Positions 46,933 to 57,214 of a stretch of 64,000 nucleotides of DNA are shown piece after piece. The DNA is taken from NCBI GenBank assembly GCA_011799875.1, contig CM022301.1:322604929-322668928 (forward strand). Reading direction: 5' to 3'. Position numbers and translations under genes: made by a program. Position 1 is the first letter of the stretch. Each line of letters begins with the position of its first letter. A model generated the notes under the pieces. That model was not told the origin of the DNA. It searched no databases and worked only from the letters and a program-made list of their open reading frames with translations. The stretch comes from Thinopyrum elongatum (Eukaryota; Streptophyta; Magnoliopsida; Poales; Poaceae).

Positions 46933-47427
46933 TGACGGTGTCCCGGACTAGGGGGTACTAACCTAGTCAGCCCATGTTCCTCTGATTGGGCCAATGGGCC
47001 CTCATTCATTCTCAAGAAGGATTCCGGAGGCTATAAGCAGGAGGCGTGATCGAGACTACATCTATCGAAGACTTGTCATATACTCCAAGACTTCTCCTGC
47101 CGCCTTTTGCCTAGATACCGACCTTGTAACCCTAAACACCCTACCTGGCGTGTATATAAGCCAAAGGGTTTAGCCCGTAGAGGGAACATCAAGGCAATAT
47201 CATTCACCTAGCCCTAGAGTTAGACCACATCTTACGATCTCGAGGTAGATCAACTCTGTACTCGATACATCTATATCAATATAAACAAGAGCAAGACGTA
47301 GGGTTTTACCTCCATGAAGAGGGCCCGAACCTGGGTAAAACATCGTCTCCCTGATCCTGTTACCATCTGTCCGGGATCCACAGCTCGGGACCCCGTACCC
47401 CGAGGTCTGCCGGTTTTGACACCGACA
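46933..47427 (+). repeat. E1 3' LTR
   Basis: This 495-bp copy begins TGACGGTGTCCC right after the purine tract and ends GACACCGACA. It matches 14490-14983. The flank cctgc pairs with cccgc at 14485-14489. Confidence 0.92.
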
Positions 47428-48371
47428 CCTGCCTCCTTCCCAAGTAAGCGTCAGTGGCCGGAGGGGCGGAGCTGGAGCCGCTGCCGGTGACTTCTGAGTC
47501 GTTGTCGGAGCAGATTTGGCCCGTTCGTGCAGGCGGTCCTACTTCTTTGCATGTCAAGCCACCTCCGTCGTTGCCTCGCGCTCCGACAGCTCGATGATGA
47601 GTCGGAGCGCTTTGGCATTCTTGCGGCGGAGTGCATCCGTCTCCACTGTCGTCAAGGAGAGGTGGAGGACCGACGCGAGAAGAGCGTCCTTGGGATCCAT
47701 AGGCACGCGCGCGTACCCAGTGTGCGGCCATCGCCTCTCCCAGCGCCGCCCTCTCCCTTGTCCGCTGCCGCCCGCGGCGTGCTGCCCGTGCCTCAGATTA
47801 AGGCGTCCTCATCCGCGCCGGCGCCGGCGTGGGCACCAAGACCCATCAATGCTGAGGTATGCCATTCAGAGCAGATTGAGCTTGCAGTGGTGGGCGGCGT
47901 ACGTGGAGTCGCGTGACGGGCGGGAGGGCTGGGCGACTGGGGGTGGCGTGGAACCGGAGCTGCCGCTGCCTCCCTGGACCAGCCACGAGCGCCTGAAAGC
48001 AATGCGGAGGGCGATCTCCTCGACATCATCCAGTTCTGCACCACGCAACAGGCTTGCCCACTCGTCGGAGCCGGCGCTGGTGCCTTTGCTGGCCAAGGAG
48101 ATTGGAGGGGGGAGGACTGGGAGTGGTGAAGATAGAGAGAGAGTGGAGTGAATTAATTGACTTCAGCCTAGGATTCGTCCGAAAGAGGCTATTTGTGGGG
48201 GCCAGGGTGAGCCAAACCGATGGCGGACCCGTCCGAGCCTCCCCATACCTACCCTAGATTTGGCCTGGATACAAGATGTATCGGTCAGCCCAGGCCTATA
48301 GGGTCGATGTGCGAAGCCCGTCTGGGTCATGGTCCGTCCGGCCAGTTTGGGCAGCCGTCTGTAGATCACTG
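47428..48371 (-). mobile_element. Right part of the older Harbinger-like element, with ORF relic
   Basis: The right end, reverse complemented, reads ATCTACAGACGGCTGCCCAA. This resembles the ATCTACAGCCGGACGCCCAA end at 50375. Between 48150 and 47430 the minus strand carries a GC-rich, charged, Ala/Arg-rich coding-like region. For example, ALRLIIELSEREAT at about 47610-47570 and RRSWLVQGGSGSSGSTPPP around 47930 lie in different frames with stops. No domain is recognised; Harbinger-type ORFs in grasses often look like this. E1 interrupts it on the left. Confidence 0.45.
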
Positions 48372-48479
48372 GACAAGCAAAGCTCTACCAAACAGGAGCT
48401 CTAACTCCAACTCGTACGTGACCTAGTCAGCCGCCGCCTCCCAAAAAGCTAAGGTTCTCTGCCTCGCGCCGGCGCCGGT

Positions 48480-49065
48480 CCGTCCCGTCTCCGGTGGCCT
48501 TAGGGCCATGGAGGCGGAGTGGACCTCGGCCCTTGCCGATGGGAGGGCTCCGTTTTTAGATCTTTTTTCGAGCTTTGTTAGGGTACGTGTCCTCCTCAAG
48601 AAGGCGAGATGGCGGCGGCTCCCTGAAGATGGAATAAAGGTCTCCCCGCCTAGCCCCCATTCCAGTAATGTGTCTAGCATCATCGGTGGGCGTGTGGAGG
48701 TGTGTCTCCGACGGATCTGTCTTTGGTGGATTTGCTCGGATCTGTCCGTCGGTCGTGTTCGTTCGTGTGTCTTCAGGTTGGATCCTTCTGATCTACACTC
48801 TTCATCCGCGGCGGTTGATGTTCTGGTGCGTTGGTTCTATGGGGTCTTAGCACGACGACTTCCCAACTGTCTACTACAACAAGGTTTGCTTGGCTCCGGC
48901 AAGGGAGGGGCGATGACAGCGGCGCGCCTTCGGCTCGCTTCAGTGCTTGTAGTCGTCGCTAGATGGTCTAGGATCTGGATGTATTTTTTATTATTTCTAG
49001 CGTTCGTTGTACTATCATGATTGGAGACGAATAAATTGGAAGTTTTTCCGGAAAAAAGAAAAACA
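48480..49065 (+). mobile_element. Retroposed non-LTR sequence with A-rich tail
   Basis: A GC-rich start (gccatggaggcggagtggac and following) passes into gttcgttgtactatcatgat and gagacgaataaattggaag, then an A-rich tail (about 49050-49070: gaaaaaagaaaaacaaagc). I recall this as a common Triticeae dispersed sequence with the 3' layout of a LINE-mobilised retroposon. No full LINE ORF is present; the 170-aa plus-strand frame has no recognisable domain. Confidence 0.45.
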
Positions 49066-49589
49066 AAGCTCAACGAGCAAGCAAAGCAAGCCGGTCCAAC
49101 AGAACTGGAAACAATACGGTCATATCTTCGGTTTTTCCCCTGCATTCCATGGGACAAGGGACCCCCTTCCGTTCATTCGTAGGCGGTGAAGGAGGGCTAA
49201 GTAATTCTCTTTCCAATGATCGTATCTAGCCTGATAGGTGTCTAGGTTCAGATTTCTTCTCTTCCATGTCAAATATCGCCTCTTGGATTCGTGACAGCGA
49301 AACACAGAGTACGATGTCCATTCTAGCGAGCGGTCAAAAAAATAGAGTTTTCGCACTCTTCATCAACTCAGAAACGCATCAAACAATTCGCTGTGAGAAA
49401 CACGCATCAAACACTTTCCTGATTCTGTATTCTACAATTTCCTCCCGGGTGACACCAACGTTTGTACAATCCCCCAAATCAAAATTTGTACACAATCTTA
49501 TTACCACCTGCGTTGTACAACATCAAGTAATCACACCTTGGGGGCAAGCCGGCGGCCGGCGACCGGCGACCCGCCCCTCGTCCGACCCC
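49066..49589. other. 3' flank of the copper transporter gene
   Basis: There is no gene or clear TE. It includes the presumed 3' UTR of the minus-strand COPT gene (immediately left of 49590). No canonical AATAAA is seen on that strand. Confidence 0.5.
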
Positions 49590-50051
49590 CTACGCGCAGG
49601 CGCAGGGGTTGTCGACCACGACGAGGTCGTCCCCGTCCACGTCGCCGCTGCGGAACGCGAGGTACCCGGCCGCGAGCCCGAGCACCACGGCGATGAACAC
49701 CCCGCCGTTGAACGACATGACGGCGAGCATGAGGAGGTACCCTATGCCCGCGTTCACCCCGAAGAGCGCCGCCGTGGCCACCCGCGCCGACCAGCGCCCG
49801 CCCAAGAAGGCGGCGGAGCCCGGCGCCAGCAGCGGGGCCCGCGCGTCGGACCCGGCGGGCGGGGGGAGGGGGTCCGCCTTGGCGCCGGCGAGGAGCTTGA
49901 CGCGGATCCGGAAGGCCTCGAGGTACTGGTAGAAGGCGGCGGCGAGGAAGAGCGCCAGGAGGGAGAGGAGGTAACCCGTCCACGCGGACGTGCGCCAGCC
50001 GTCGAACAGGATCGTCGCGGACGTGCCCCAGTAGAAGGTCATGTGCATCAT
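49590..50051 (-). CDS. Copper transporter, Ctr/COPT family (COPT5-like)
   Basis: This single-exon gene encodes 153 aa. The family (PF04145) forms trimeric membrane channels that move Cu(I) into the cytosol from outside or from the vacuole or prevacuolar compartment. The N-terminus has the copper-binding Met motif (MMHMTFYWG). Three membrane segments lie at about residues 26-44, 90-112 and 115-133. Segment 2 has the essential MxxxM (M108-L-A-V-M112). Segment 3 has GxxxG (G125-LAA-G129) for helix packing. The C-terminus ends NPCACA, with a CxC metal-binding pair. The Met-poor N-terminus and lack of introns point to the COPT5 clade, whose Arabidopsis member exports copper from the vacuole. The first ATG of the conserved MMHM start was chosen; an in-frame upstream extension (to 50237) is unsupported. 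GC-rich codon use is normal for grass genes of this type. Confidence 0.93.
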   Translation of the reverse strand: MMHMTFYWGTSATILFDGWRTSAWTGYLLSLLALFLAAAFYQYLEAFRIRVKLLAGAKADPLPPPAGSDARAPLLAPGSAAFLGGRWSARVATAALFGVNAGIGYLLMLAVMSFNGGVFIAVVLGLAAGYLAFRSGDVDGDDLVVVDNPCACA

Positions 50052-50374
50052 CGTGGCCGGCGGGCGGCGAGGGAGGGAGGGTGGGGTTTGGGATTTCGAC
50101 GCGGTGGGGGAGGAGGGACGCCGCCGGACGGGGAAGGGGCAGGTGGAAAGGGAAAGGAAGGACGAGGATTTCCGGCGAAGCGACCGGTGGGATTTTAAAG
50201 GGGCGGCCTTTGTTGACGAGCCGCAGCTTTGGGCCACGGAGTTTCGATTTATTTACGTTCGCGCCATTGGAATGAATGTAACGGAGGTTGGACTTCCCGG
50301 CACGTTACATCTTGTCTCGCTGGGGTTTTACTTAACTTCTTTGCAGGAGAACCTTAACAGCCAGCAATGTCTAA
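50052..50374 (-). promoter_or_regulatory. Proximal promoter and 5' UTR of the COPT gene
   Basis: Only about 320 bp separate the COPT start codon from the end of the Harbinger-like element at 50375. The GC-rich half next to the gene is likely 5' UTR. I saw no GTAC copper-response core in this interval. The transposon therefore forms the distal promoter. Confidence 0.5.
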
Positions 50375-52030
50375 TAGCATCTACAGCCGGACGCCCAAAC
50401 CGGTCTCAAACGTCCGGACGATCCGTCCGAGTGGTCACAAAATTTTGATCCAGACGGACGCCTCAAATGAGTTTTAAATGCCCGGGCTGATCGACACCTC
50501 TCATATCCAGTCAAATATAAAACGGATATGAACGCACCCGTCACGTCGGATCCGACAGCTCGATCCCGACCGCAAATTGCATCAAATCCACCAAACCCTT
50601 CCTCCTCTTCCCGCCGCCCTCCAACCTTTCCCGCGCCCGAGCCCTTGCCGTCCGCCAGCCTTGCTCTTCATCCTCATCATCGGTCCTGATCCACCGCCGT
50701 AGATGTCATCTAGCCCGTCCCCGACCGCCGCGACGGAGACGCAATCCGCCTCGTCCGTCGGCGCCCCTTCCTCGGCTCCGTCTTGCAAGGCGGAGAACGT
50801 CGCCCGGAAGATGCGGCGACGCCGGCAGCGAGAGAAGGAGGTGGAGGCGTCGCAGAGAGGTTTGGACATGGTCGAGCAGCTGTCTCCCCGCCGCGCCAGG
50901 AACCCCGCACCCCTTCCATCCGAGCGCCGACGTGGATTACGACGTCCGACCCTGTTTGGGCAGAGGAGGATTCGACGGGCGGCTGGGCCATCCAGAGAGC
51001 TTCTCTCCTATGTAGATGCATGTGGGCGACGTATGTGACTCGCCGCAGCTCGTTCGGACGCGGATGAGCACGGGCACCAGCGGCGCCAGGGCTGCCCTCG
51101 ACATATTCGATGGAATGACAGAACAAGAGTCGGTACGTTTCCTTTGCTCCTATCCAATCAAAATTTTGCATAGACCACTAGTTCATTTCGCACATGATGA
51201 ATGCTTGCAAACCATGATCATCTAGGAGGCGTTCTTGTCAAACATGATCAATGACAATGAAGATCCGATAAAAATGGAGTATGAATTGGAGGGCACCACC
51301 GTATTTAAAGTTGGGACAACATCCGATCCCAATCCGAGCAAGAAGAAGAAGAGCAAGACGGCGAATGCAAGAGGTCCGGCATTCTCAAGATTTGAGGACA
51401 TCTTGTTGGTCAAAGCTTGGTTGGCCACAACGATGGATCCAATATGCGGCACCGAGCAAAAGAAGAACAAGTATTGGGAGAAGATTTGGAAGGAGTATCA
51501 CGAACAAAAGGAGTATGTGGAGCCGCATCCTATCGTGACCATCCACAATGTGGCATCTCTCCAACATCGATGGGGGATCATTCAAGGGAAAGTGAACAAG
51601 TATGTCGGCTACTACTCACAAGTGACCAAACGCCCTCGAAGTGGATGGGAGTGGCAACTCACGTAAGCTCGGTTGCTTCATCTTGTCGTCATTTGCATAT
51701 GCTTCTTGTTTTTGCATTCTTGTGCGCATACGTATGTTGTTTGCTAGACGGCAGTGGCGGCCACTTTGTATCTCGGACATTGATTTCACTTTGGCATGTC
51801 CTGTTTGTTAAACTACGATTTGCTTGCTTTTGTTACGAACTGTTGAATTCGGACAATTTGTATCGTATGATCGATGTGCATGGATTACATGGATTTGAGG
51901 ATCGAGATTTGAGTTAAGTGGATGTGCAGGGCAACATATGAAGGGCCGGCGGGCGCTGTCCGCGGACACGTCCGGACGCGCCTGCGGACGTATAGAGAGC
52001 CGGATTTGCCAAATCCGGCTGTAGATGCTC
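50375..52030 (+). mobile_element. Non-autonomous PIF/Harbinger-like element
   Basis: The inverted ends are TAGCATCTACAGCCGG (left) and GAGCATCTACAGCCGG (right, reverse complement). The flanks taa (50372-50374) and tag (52031-52033) fit a decayed 3-bp TAA target. The 1656-bp length holds only a Myb/SANT-like ORF1; the DDE transposase ORF is missing. Confidence 0.7.
50703..51666 (+). pseudogene. Harbinger ORF1 with Myb/SANT-like domain
   Basis: It starts at the ATG of 50703 (Ser/Pro/Ala-rich, then basic RKMRRRRQREKEVEASQRGL). A frame change near 50990-51010 is needed to join MSTGTSGARAALDIFDGMTE. An intron (51133-51225, GTACGT..CTAG) then links in phase to EAFLSNMIND. The Myb/SANT-like, trihelix-type region follows: FEDILLVKAWLATTMDPI, then KYWEKIWKEYHEQK, then RSGWEWQL at the stop or next donor (51666). 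This protein type binds the transposon ends and partners the Harbinger transposase; grass copies are often mis-annotated as glutathione S-transferase T3-like. The frame change and missing C-terminus make it a likely pseudogene. Confidence 0.65.
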
Positions 52031-52072
52031 TAGCGACCGCTAAGTTTTGTCTCGTTTTTTTCTAGTTTCAAC

Positions 52073-52118
52073 ACTAGATTGATATACTTTTTTTTTCGGA
52101 GAACTAGATTGGTATACT
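52073..52118 (-). mobile_element. Tail-only retroposon insertion (14 bp)
   Basis: The 16-bp sequence actagattgatatact (52073-52088) recurs as actagattggtatact (52103-52118). Between the copies lie only ttttttttcggaga (52089-52102). This is the structure of an extremely 5'-truncated LINE/SINE insertion, a tail plus TSD. Confidence 0.6.
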
Positions 52119-53120
52119 GACATGCTAGATCATGCAAGATAGACTAGGATCTTCTTTTATGAAAATAATCCAGATTTGTTATTAAAGTTCATCGAAAGTA
52201 CAAAGCACCTCAAACATAATAAAAATCAAATCGAGATTCTGAGACCACTGAACAACCACTATCGATGTCAGAACTAGCCACCGACGCGTCACTGTCGCCG
52301 CTCCCCTATCAGAGCCGGCTTGATGGCTGGACCTTGTCGATGATCAGCGGAAAGTCTTTGTGCACATGCCCCTAAGGACCAGCGCCCTGAAAACGCAGTC
52401 GCCGTTGAAACCTTGAATAGATCTGACGCAGCTGACACCAAATCTGGCTACATGATGAGAAACCCTAACCTCACCGCCCCAAAGAGGCGGCAGGAATCTA
52501 CGCCGGAGCTCCGTCAACTACGTCCAGATGGACGAACTCGACGAGGATCAGCGCCCGAAAATAAACTTGAAGAAGAAGCGTCGCCGTCCGCCCGAATATG
52601 TCATCATCTTCAACCACGGCATAATCACCGCCACACTGCTCTCCCTTTTCTTTGCTCCGGCGCCAAAAGGACAAGGGCACACATGTGCATCCAACACGCC
52701 CGCACCAACCTTCGCCATTTGTGACTTTGAGTACCGCTATATATGCCCCTTCCAGATGGAAGAGAACTAGGATCCGGTTTCGACCCCACCGACGCGCCAA
52801 CCGCCGGGGCAAAGCAGGATATCCCTCCCGCATCAGCACAAAGAAATAGGAAGAACAACAGCAGAAAATCATACCGTCGAGGAAGGAGAATTTTTATCTC
52901 TACACAACCACCACCCATTCGCGGACCAACCCCGCCAGTGTCGGTCGACCTCTGGACACCATAGCCTGCAACCTCGACGAGATCTAGGGATTCCCCACCT
53001 CGTTGGCTCCTAAACGGAGGCAAGAGCCACGCCTGACCGCGCAACGCCGCCACAACGGCCTCGGTAGCATCCCCCTCAACTCTAACCCTACTAAAAACCC
53101 GCCCGGCGCACAGATCCAAG

Positions 53121-53156
<36 letters not shown>

Positions 53157-53340
53157 CCGCCGCCGGAGCGGTTGGCGGAGGAAGAGGGAACCAGCGGTGG
53201 TGCCGACGGCACACAAAGGGACCGCTCGCCCCCTATTTGCCTGGGTAACCCTGACCTCCCGGGAAACGCCGGTTTTCTTAATTATTTTGATACGATCCTG
53301 GCGATCGATAACTCGTCGGAGCACATCCATTGTTGAAATA
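52119..53340. other. GC-rich unassigned region, TE-like
   Basis: This holds GC-rich sequence with open frames on both strands, but none shows a recognisable domain. Frames that cross 53123-53155 encode only poly-Gly or poly-Pro from a C-tract. The texture resembles non-LTR or transposon sequence on the minus strand, with a T-rich boundary near 52150. No ends or TSD were found. Confidence 0.35.
53123..53155. repeat. C33 homopolymer
   Basis: A run of 33 C is followed by gccgccgccg. Such a run is unstable and hard to sequence, so its true length is uncertain. Confidence 0.97.
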
Positions 53341-53854
53341 CTGTGTCGGGTTCGGAATTTTTAATTTCTTGGTGGCTTGACTTCTTGGATATATTTCTTT
53401 TAAAACATTTTTCTAATATAATAACATGGCGGGGTCAAAATTGCGAAATGCCGAACCGGCTGGCACTGTAGGCGCGAAACTTGCCTTCCGCGCGTCGCGT
53501 CGTGACAACGTGCGAGCGGAATCGTGGGCAAGCGACGGAAAAAGGACACCCTAAAGTCTACACCAGCGGATGAGACTGGTAGGCGTCGACCATAGGGGCA
53601 CCCACGTAATTAGCCGGCAAGGCCTGCCCAATGAAGCACCTCACCGGGTAGTACTCGCGCGGCAGGGACGCGGGCAGTACATCCGCACGACCTGTACTGC
53701 AGTTGTACTCCCTCCCGCGGCAAGGGCAGGGCAGGCGCGCGCTCGGCCGGCCGCGCGGTGGGTGTAGTGTGGAGGTGGCGTGCCCGCAACCGGCCAACGA
53801 TTCGTTTTTTCCGTTTACCCCGTCGCAGTGCGTCGTTTTCTCGCATCCCTGTTT
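53341..53854. other. Unassigned intergenic DNA
   Basis: A GC-rich stretch (about 53440-53800) has short open frames on both strands, none recognised. There are no repeat ends. Confidence 0.4.
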
Positions 53855-53865
53855 GCACGCTTACT

Positions 53866-54946
53866 TCTTTTTTTTCGATCAAATCAGACAGCTTTATTCC
53901 ACAAAAGTATTCCCCAGACAATCAGCCAACATGCTGGTTACCAAGAAAGAAGGTGTTTTGTCAGAGTCAACTTTCGGTCATATTCAGAGTCCAAGCACGC
54001 TTTGCATAAAGATGTGCCGGTAAGTTGGCCGACCGGTTTACATGCTGAATCTCAAATACATTGAAATAAAAAACTAGCTCTCCTATTTCTTCCAAGATAG
54101 GGGCCTCAATTGAGCGGGAATTGTGGCTAGTGTTCCGGAGTGTCACCAACTCCAGGCAGTCCACCTCCATGATCACATGCGAGTAACCTCGAAGTTTCGC
54201 AAAACGCTCCCTCTCATAATGACATAGCTTCAACGATCAGTGGGTCTGAGATACCCAAGTATGGCTTGCTCCAGGCTCCCAAGAGTGCCGACGAGGAGCA
54301 TGCTACACCGCCCGCACCGCCTCTTTCATCAGAAAAATTGAGTGCCCCATCTGTAGTGATCTTGATGTCTCCTGATTCCGGTGGCCTCCAACCATGCCCC
54401 GGCAGAACCATAGGAAGATTCCGTGGGAGTTCAAGGAGCACGACTGCCTCCTTGGTAGCTCTGAGAGCCGTTGTCGGGTCTCTCCCTTCCTCTCCATGCT
54501 TGATACGGTTGCGAGAGTGCCATATCGGCCACATAATAGTGATTATTTTTGTTCGATCTTCCTCTGCAAAACGTGTGTCACATAGAATGTCCCGGGCCCA
54601 AGAGTCCGGGTGTAGACGAGGTAGTCTGATGCCGAACCATGCGTGAGCTTCCTCCCAGAAGCGTTGTGCATGAGAGCACAAGATGAAGGCGTGCATGAGA
54701 TCTTCCTCCCTTGCTAAGCAAACATTGCATCTGTCCATGACTGCAATATGACGGTGTTTTAGAGTGCACTCATCTGCAAGGATCCGTCGTAGTACTGTCC
54801 ACCAGAACACACCAATTTTTGGGATAACTTTGAGTTTCCACAATGCTTTCCACATCTGTTTTTCATCTCCTGAGGTGTCGGTAGCCATCCCTTCTTCTAG
54901 AGCTTGACGCTTGTTCCGAGTCACTAGCGCACGGTATGCCGATTTA
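53866..54946 (-). mobile_element. 5'-truncated L1-type LINE with zf-RVT and RNase H
   Basis: The minus-strand coding holds the C-terminal part of a plant LINE ORF2. A zf-RVT domain is present (WKLKVIPKIGVFWWTVLRR, then CNVCLAREEDLMHAFILC). An RNase H domain follows (IKITTDGALN with the catalytic Asp; EVDCLELV; HVNRSANLPAH). One frameshift lies near 54225, inside RNase H. The tail is the T-run at 53868-53876. An 11-bp repeat, gcacgcttact (53855-53865) and gcatgcttact (54947-54957), with one mismatch, fits the TSD. Coding homology starts right at that repeat (SAYRAL block), as expected for 5' truncation. Confidence 0.75.
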
Positions 54947-54969
54947 GCATGCTTACTAGTCTGATAGTC

Positions 54970-55045
54970 AGATATATAGTACCCAAAACTCAAATGGCAT
55001 ACGAATTACTCTGATATATAGTACCCAAAACTCAAATGGCATACG
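54970..55045. repeat. 43-bp tandem duplication
   Basis: The phrase gatatatagtacccaaaact..ggcatacg occurs twice, at about 54970 and 55013. It adjoins the SINE target site. Confidence 0.85.
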
Positions 55046-55059
55046 TGCACATAAGAGCT

Positions 55060-55360
55060 TTTTTTTGCATATTCGTGCAGACACAAGCGCTCATATATAC
55101 GCGCATATACCCACCCTATAAACGCACACTCACACCCTACCTCTATGAGCATCCCCGAGAGACTGAGCCGGCATATCATCTTGAGATTTGACAAAGTCGC
55201 CGTAGGCGCCTTGTAGTCGACGGGAACGTCTCCTCCCACTTAACGTGCATCATTGAAAATCCTGAAATAAATCCAGAATAAATGCGAGCACCATGACTTG
55301 AAACCTGGTGGGCCAAGGATATCACTGTCCACCTAACCATCCAACCACAGGTTGGTTCGC
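55060..55360 (-). mobile_element. Au-type SINE, minus strand
   Basis: It is flanked by a perfect 17-bp TSD, acgtgcacataagagct, at 55043-55059 and 55361-55377. The T-run from 55060 is its A-tail. On the minus strand, order and sequence match the Au SINE: gttggatggttaggtgg (A-box area), ggtttcaagtc (B box), then gtgggaggagacgttcccgt and atgccggctcagtctctcgg. The RNA polymerase III promoter is slightly decayed. Confidence 0.9.
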
Positions 55361-55657
55361 ACGTGCACATAAGAGCTGACACCTCCGAAATGAATCTTTG
55401 TTTCACAAGATTGTAAGGACACAAGAATAGGAAAAACATAGGATTAGCATACTTTTTATTTATATAAAGACATGCAAAAAACAACTTTTGATTTATAAAT
55501 TTAAATTAAGTGATTATTTATTCTAAATTCATATAGTAAATAAATATGTCTAGTAGACTAATTTTTTTGTTGACCATATTTATATTTATTAAAAATATAA
55601 ATAATATGCAAATAAAGGTTACTTTTGAATTTGCTCAAGCAAACATATGAATTGATT

Positions 55658-56470
55658 CTTCATTGGTTTCTTTAGAAAAAATCTACACTCAACATACAAC
55701 ATTACCTCTTTCATGTCAAAATTTGGCCTTTTTTTTCAGGTTCGTTTATTATATTTAAGCCATTAAGTGTATTTCTCGGCATCTAACGGATATAAATCAA
55801 ATTTTGAACTGCAAGTACGCGGAATAATGAGCACAAATGTGTTGAAATTTTTATCTATGTTCTTGACTCTATTTTTAGGCCTTATCCAAAAAAAGAAGCC
55901 GAAACATCAAGGTGCCAATACTCGACCGCCAACCTCGAGCTTATTGGTTGTAAATTCAAAAAAAGAGGCAAACATTTTGGAAAACATAAAACGACATGTT
56001 GTCATATATCTACAGGTCGTGGTAAAAAATGATATTTATTCACAATTTTTTTCATTTAAACTGCTTAGAAATTGAACCATATCCAAGTAAGAATCATGGT
56101 TTCGAGAGAGAACCAGTCAGGTTTTAAGGCGAAGTGACGATTATCTTCATTGGTTTTTCTGAACTCAATATAAACCACTAAATCTTTTATGTCAGAATTT
56201 GTATTTTTTTGAGTTTGTTTGCTATATTAAAGTCATTAAGTGCATTTCTAGACATTTAACAGACATAATTCAAATGTAAACTACAAGTACATGAAATAAT
56301 ATGCACAAATGGGTTGAAAATATTATTTGTGTTACTGAGTTATATGTAGGCCTCATCCAAGAAAATGAAAAGAAGTTTCAAACTTCTAGGTGGCAAGACT
56401 CGAATGCCAAAATGAAGTTTATTTTTTTTATTCTAAAAAATACAAATGAAGTATTAGAAACATAAAACTT
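55658..56470. repeat. Diverged tandem duplication, about 487-bp unit
   Basis: Blocks in 55658-56000 recur in order in 56145-56470: cttcattggttt, ttcatgtcaaaatttg/ttatgtcagaatttg, ccattaagtgtatttct/tcattaagtgcatttct, and gaaacatcaaggtgcc/caaacttctaggtggc. Divergence is high. It is AT-rich and non-coding in both copies. Confidence 0.7.
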
Positions 56471-57214
56471 GGTTGAAAATCATATTTAGGATCTTGAGTA
56501 AATTTTTAAGTATTTTAATTGTAGAAAGTGTGGAGGCTAATAAATATTTAGGGCTCTCTTTCTCACTCATTAAAAAGAAAAAATAAGTTAAGAAAATGAC
56601 TTAACGGCGTGCAAGTATACAACGCACACCGCTGGTAAGTTATGGCACCAAAAATGCTAAACACACGGGCCTATTACGGGCCTTTCCAATAATACTTTTC
56701 ATCCCCCCAGATTTTCAGGTGGGTGGGGCCCGCGCGTCCCCCTTAAACCAATCCAATTTTGCCATGTCAACACCAGCCCCGTAAAACGCTCGTGAATGTC
56801 CGTGTGAGTAGCATTGTTGGTTCTGCCATGACATAACGGTGCGGTCCCTCTCTCTCTCTCACTCACTTTCTCTCTTTCTCTCTCTCTCGGCCTCTCGTGA
56901 CCCCACCTTTTGCCACTCCTTCTCCAATCGATTCCAGCGAACTCTAGCGGTCCTTGCCGATGTTGTAAACACCCTTTTACTTCCTGCTCGACGATGTGTT
57001 GATCCCACAACATCTATTCGATCCTCGCCAGCACTATCGTCGGATCCCATCGCCTCGAGTACGCTTTCAATCGTAGCGGCGATGACAACGCTTGCGATGT
57101 CTCCACGACGTCCTTCTCAATACCAACGATGCCTACTCTCTATTGGAAGTCACCTTGGGCTCTCGTGCTCGCAGAGTGGAGGTTGGGGTCCAACTCGTTG
57201 GTGGAATGACACAC
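56471..57214. other. Intergenic DNA with a (CT)n tract
   Basis: A CT-rich microsatellite lies at about 56846-56888. The GC-rich sequence around it has open frames on both strands without recognisable domains. Confidence 0.5.

Larger units (their letters stand above)
14490..47427 (+). mobile_element. E1: non-autonomous Tat-type Gypsy retrotransposon, twice interrupted
   Basis: The LTRs are 14490-14983 (494 bp) and 46933-47427 (495 bp). The right one starts TGACGGTGTCCC; the left has lost its first T. Both end GACACCGACA. The TSD is cccgc/cctgc (one mismatch). After the left LTR, tggtgctttcattgagag at 14985 is the likely primer-binding site. Before the right LTR, ttcgggggctac is the polypurine tract. 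Plus-strand coding covers a Gag-like ORF (15031-16386, resuming at 31899) and a protease domain (33118-33603, resuming at 41464). A long antisense ORF region lies near the 3' end. No reverse transcriptase, RNase H or integrase is visible, so it depended on a partner element. E2 and E4 are inserted within it. Confidence 0.85.

Noticed and set aside
49110..49360. Possible organelle-derived DNA next to the COPT gene
   Set aside because: The texture recalled organelle sequence, but I could not match it to any plastid or mitochondrial gene or rRNA.
49531..49983. A 150-aa second minus-strand frame overlapping the COPT gene
   Set aside because: It is an out-of-frame shadow of the GC-rich COPT coding sequence, Arg/Gly/Pro-rich with no domain.
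52625..53330. Minus-strand frames with long poly-Gly tracts
   Set aside because: The glycine runs are translations of the C33 homopolymer; frames on both sides lack domains.
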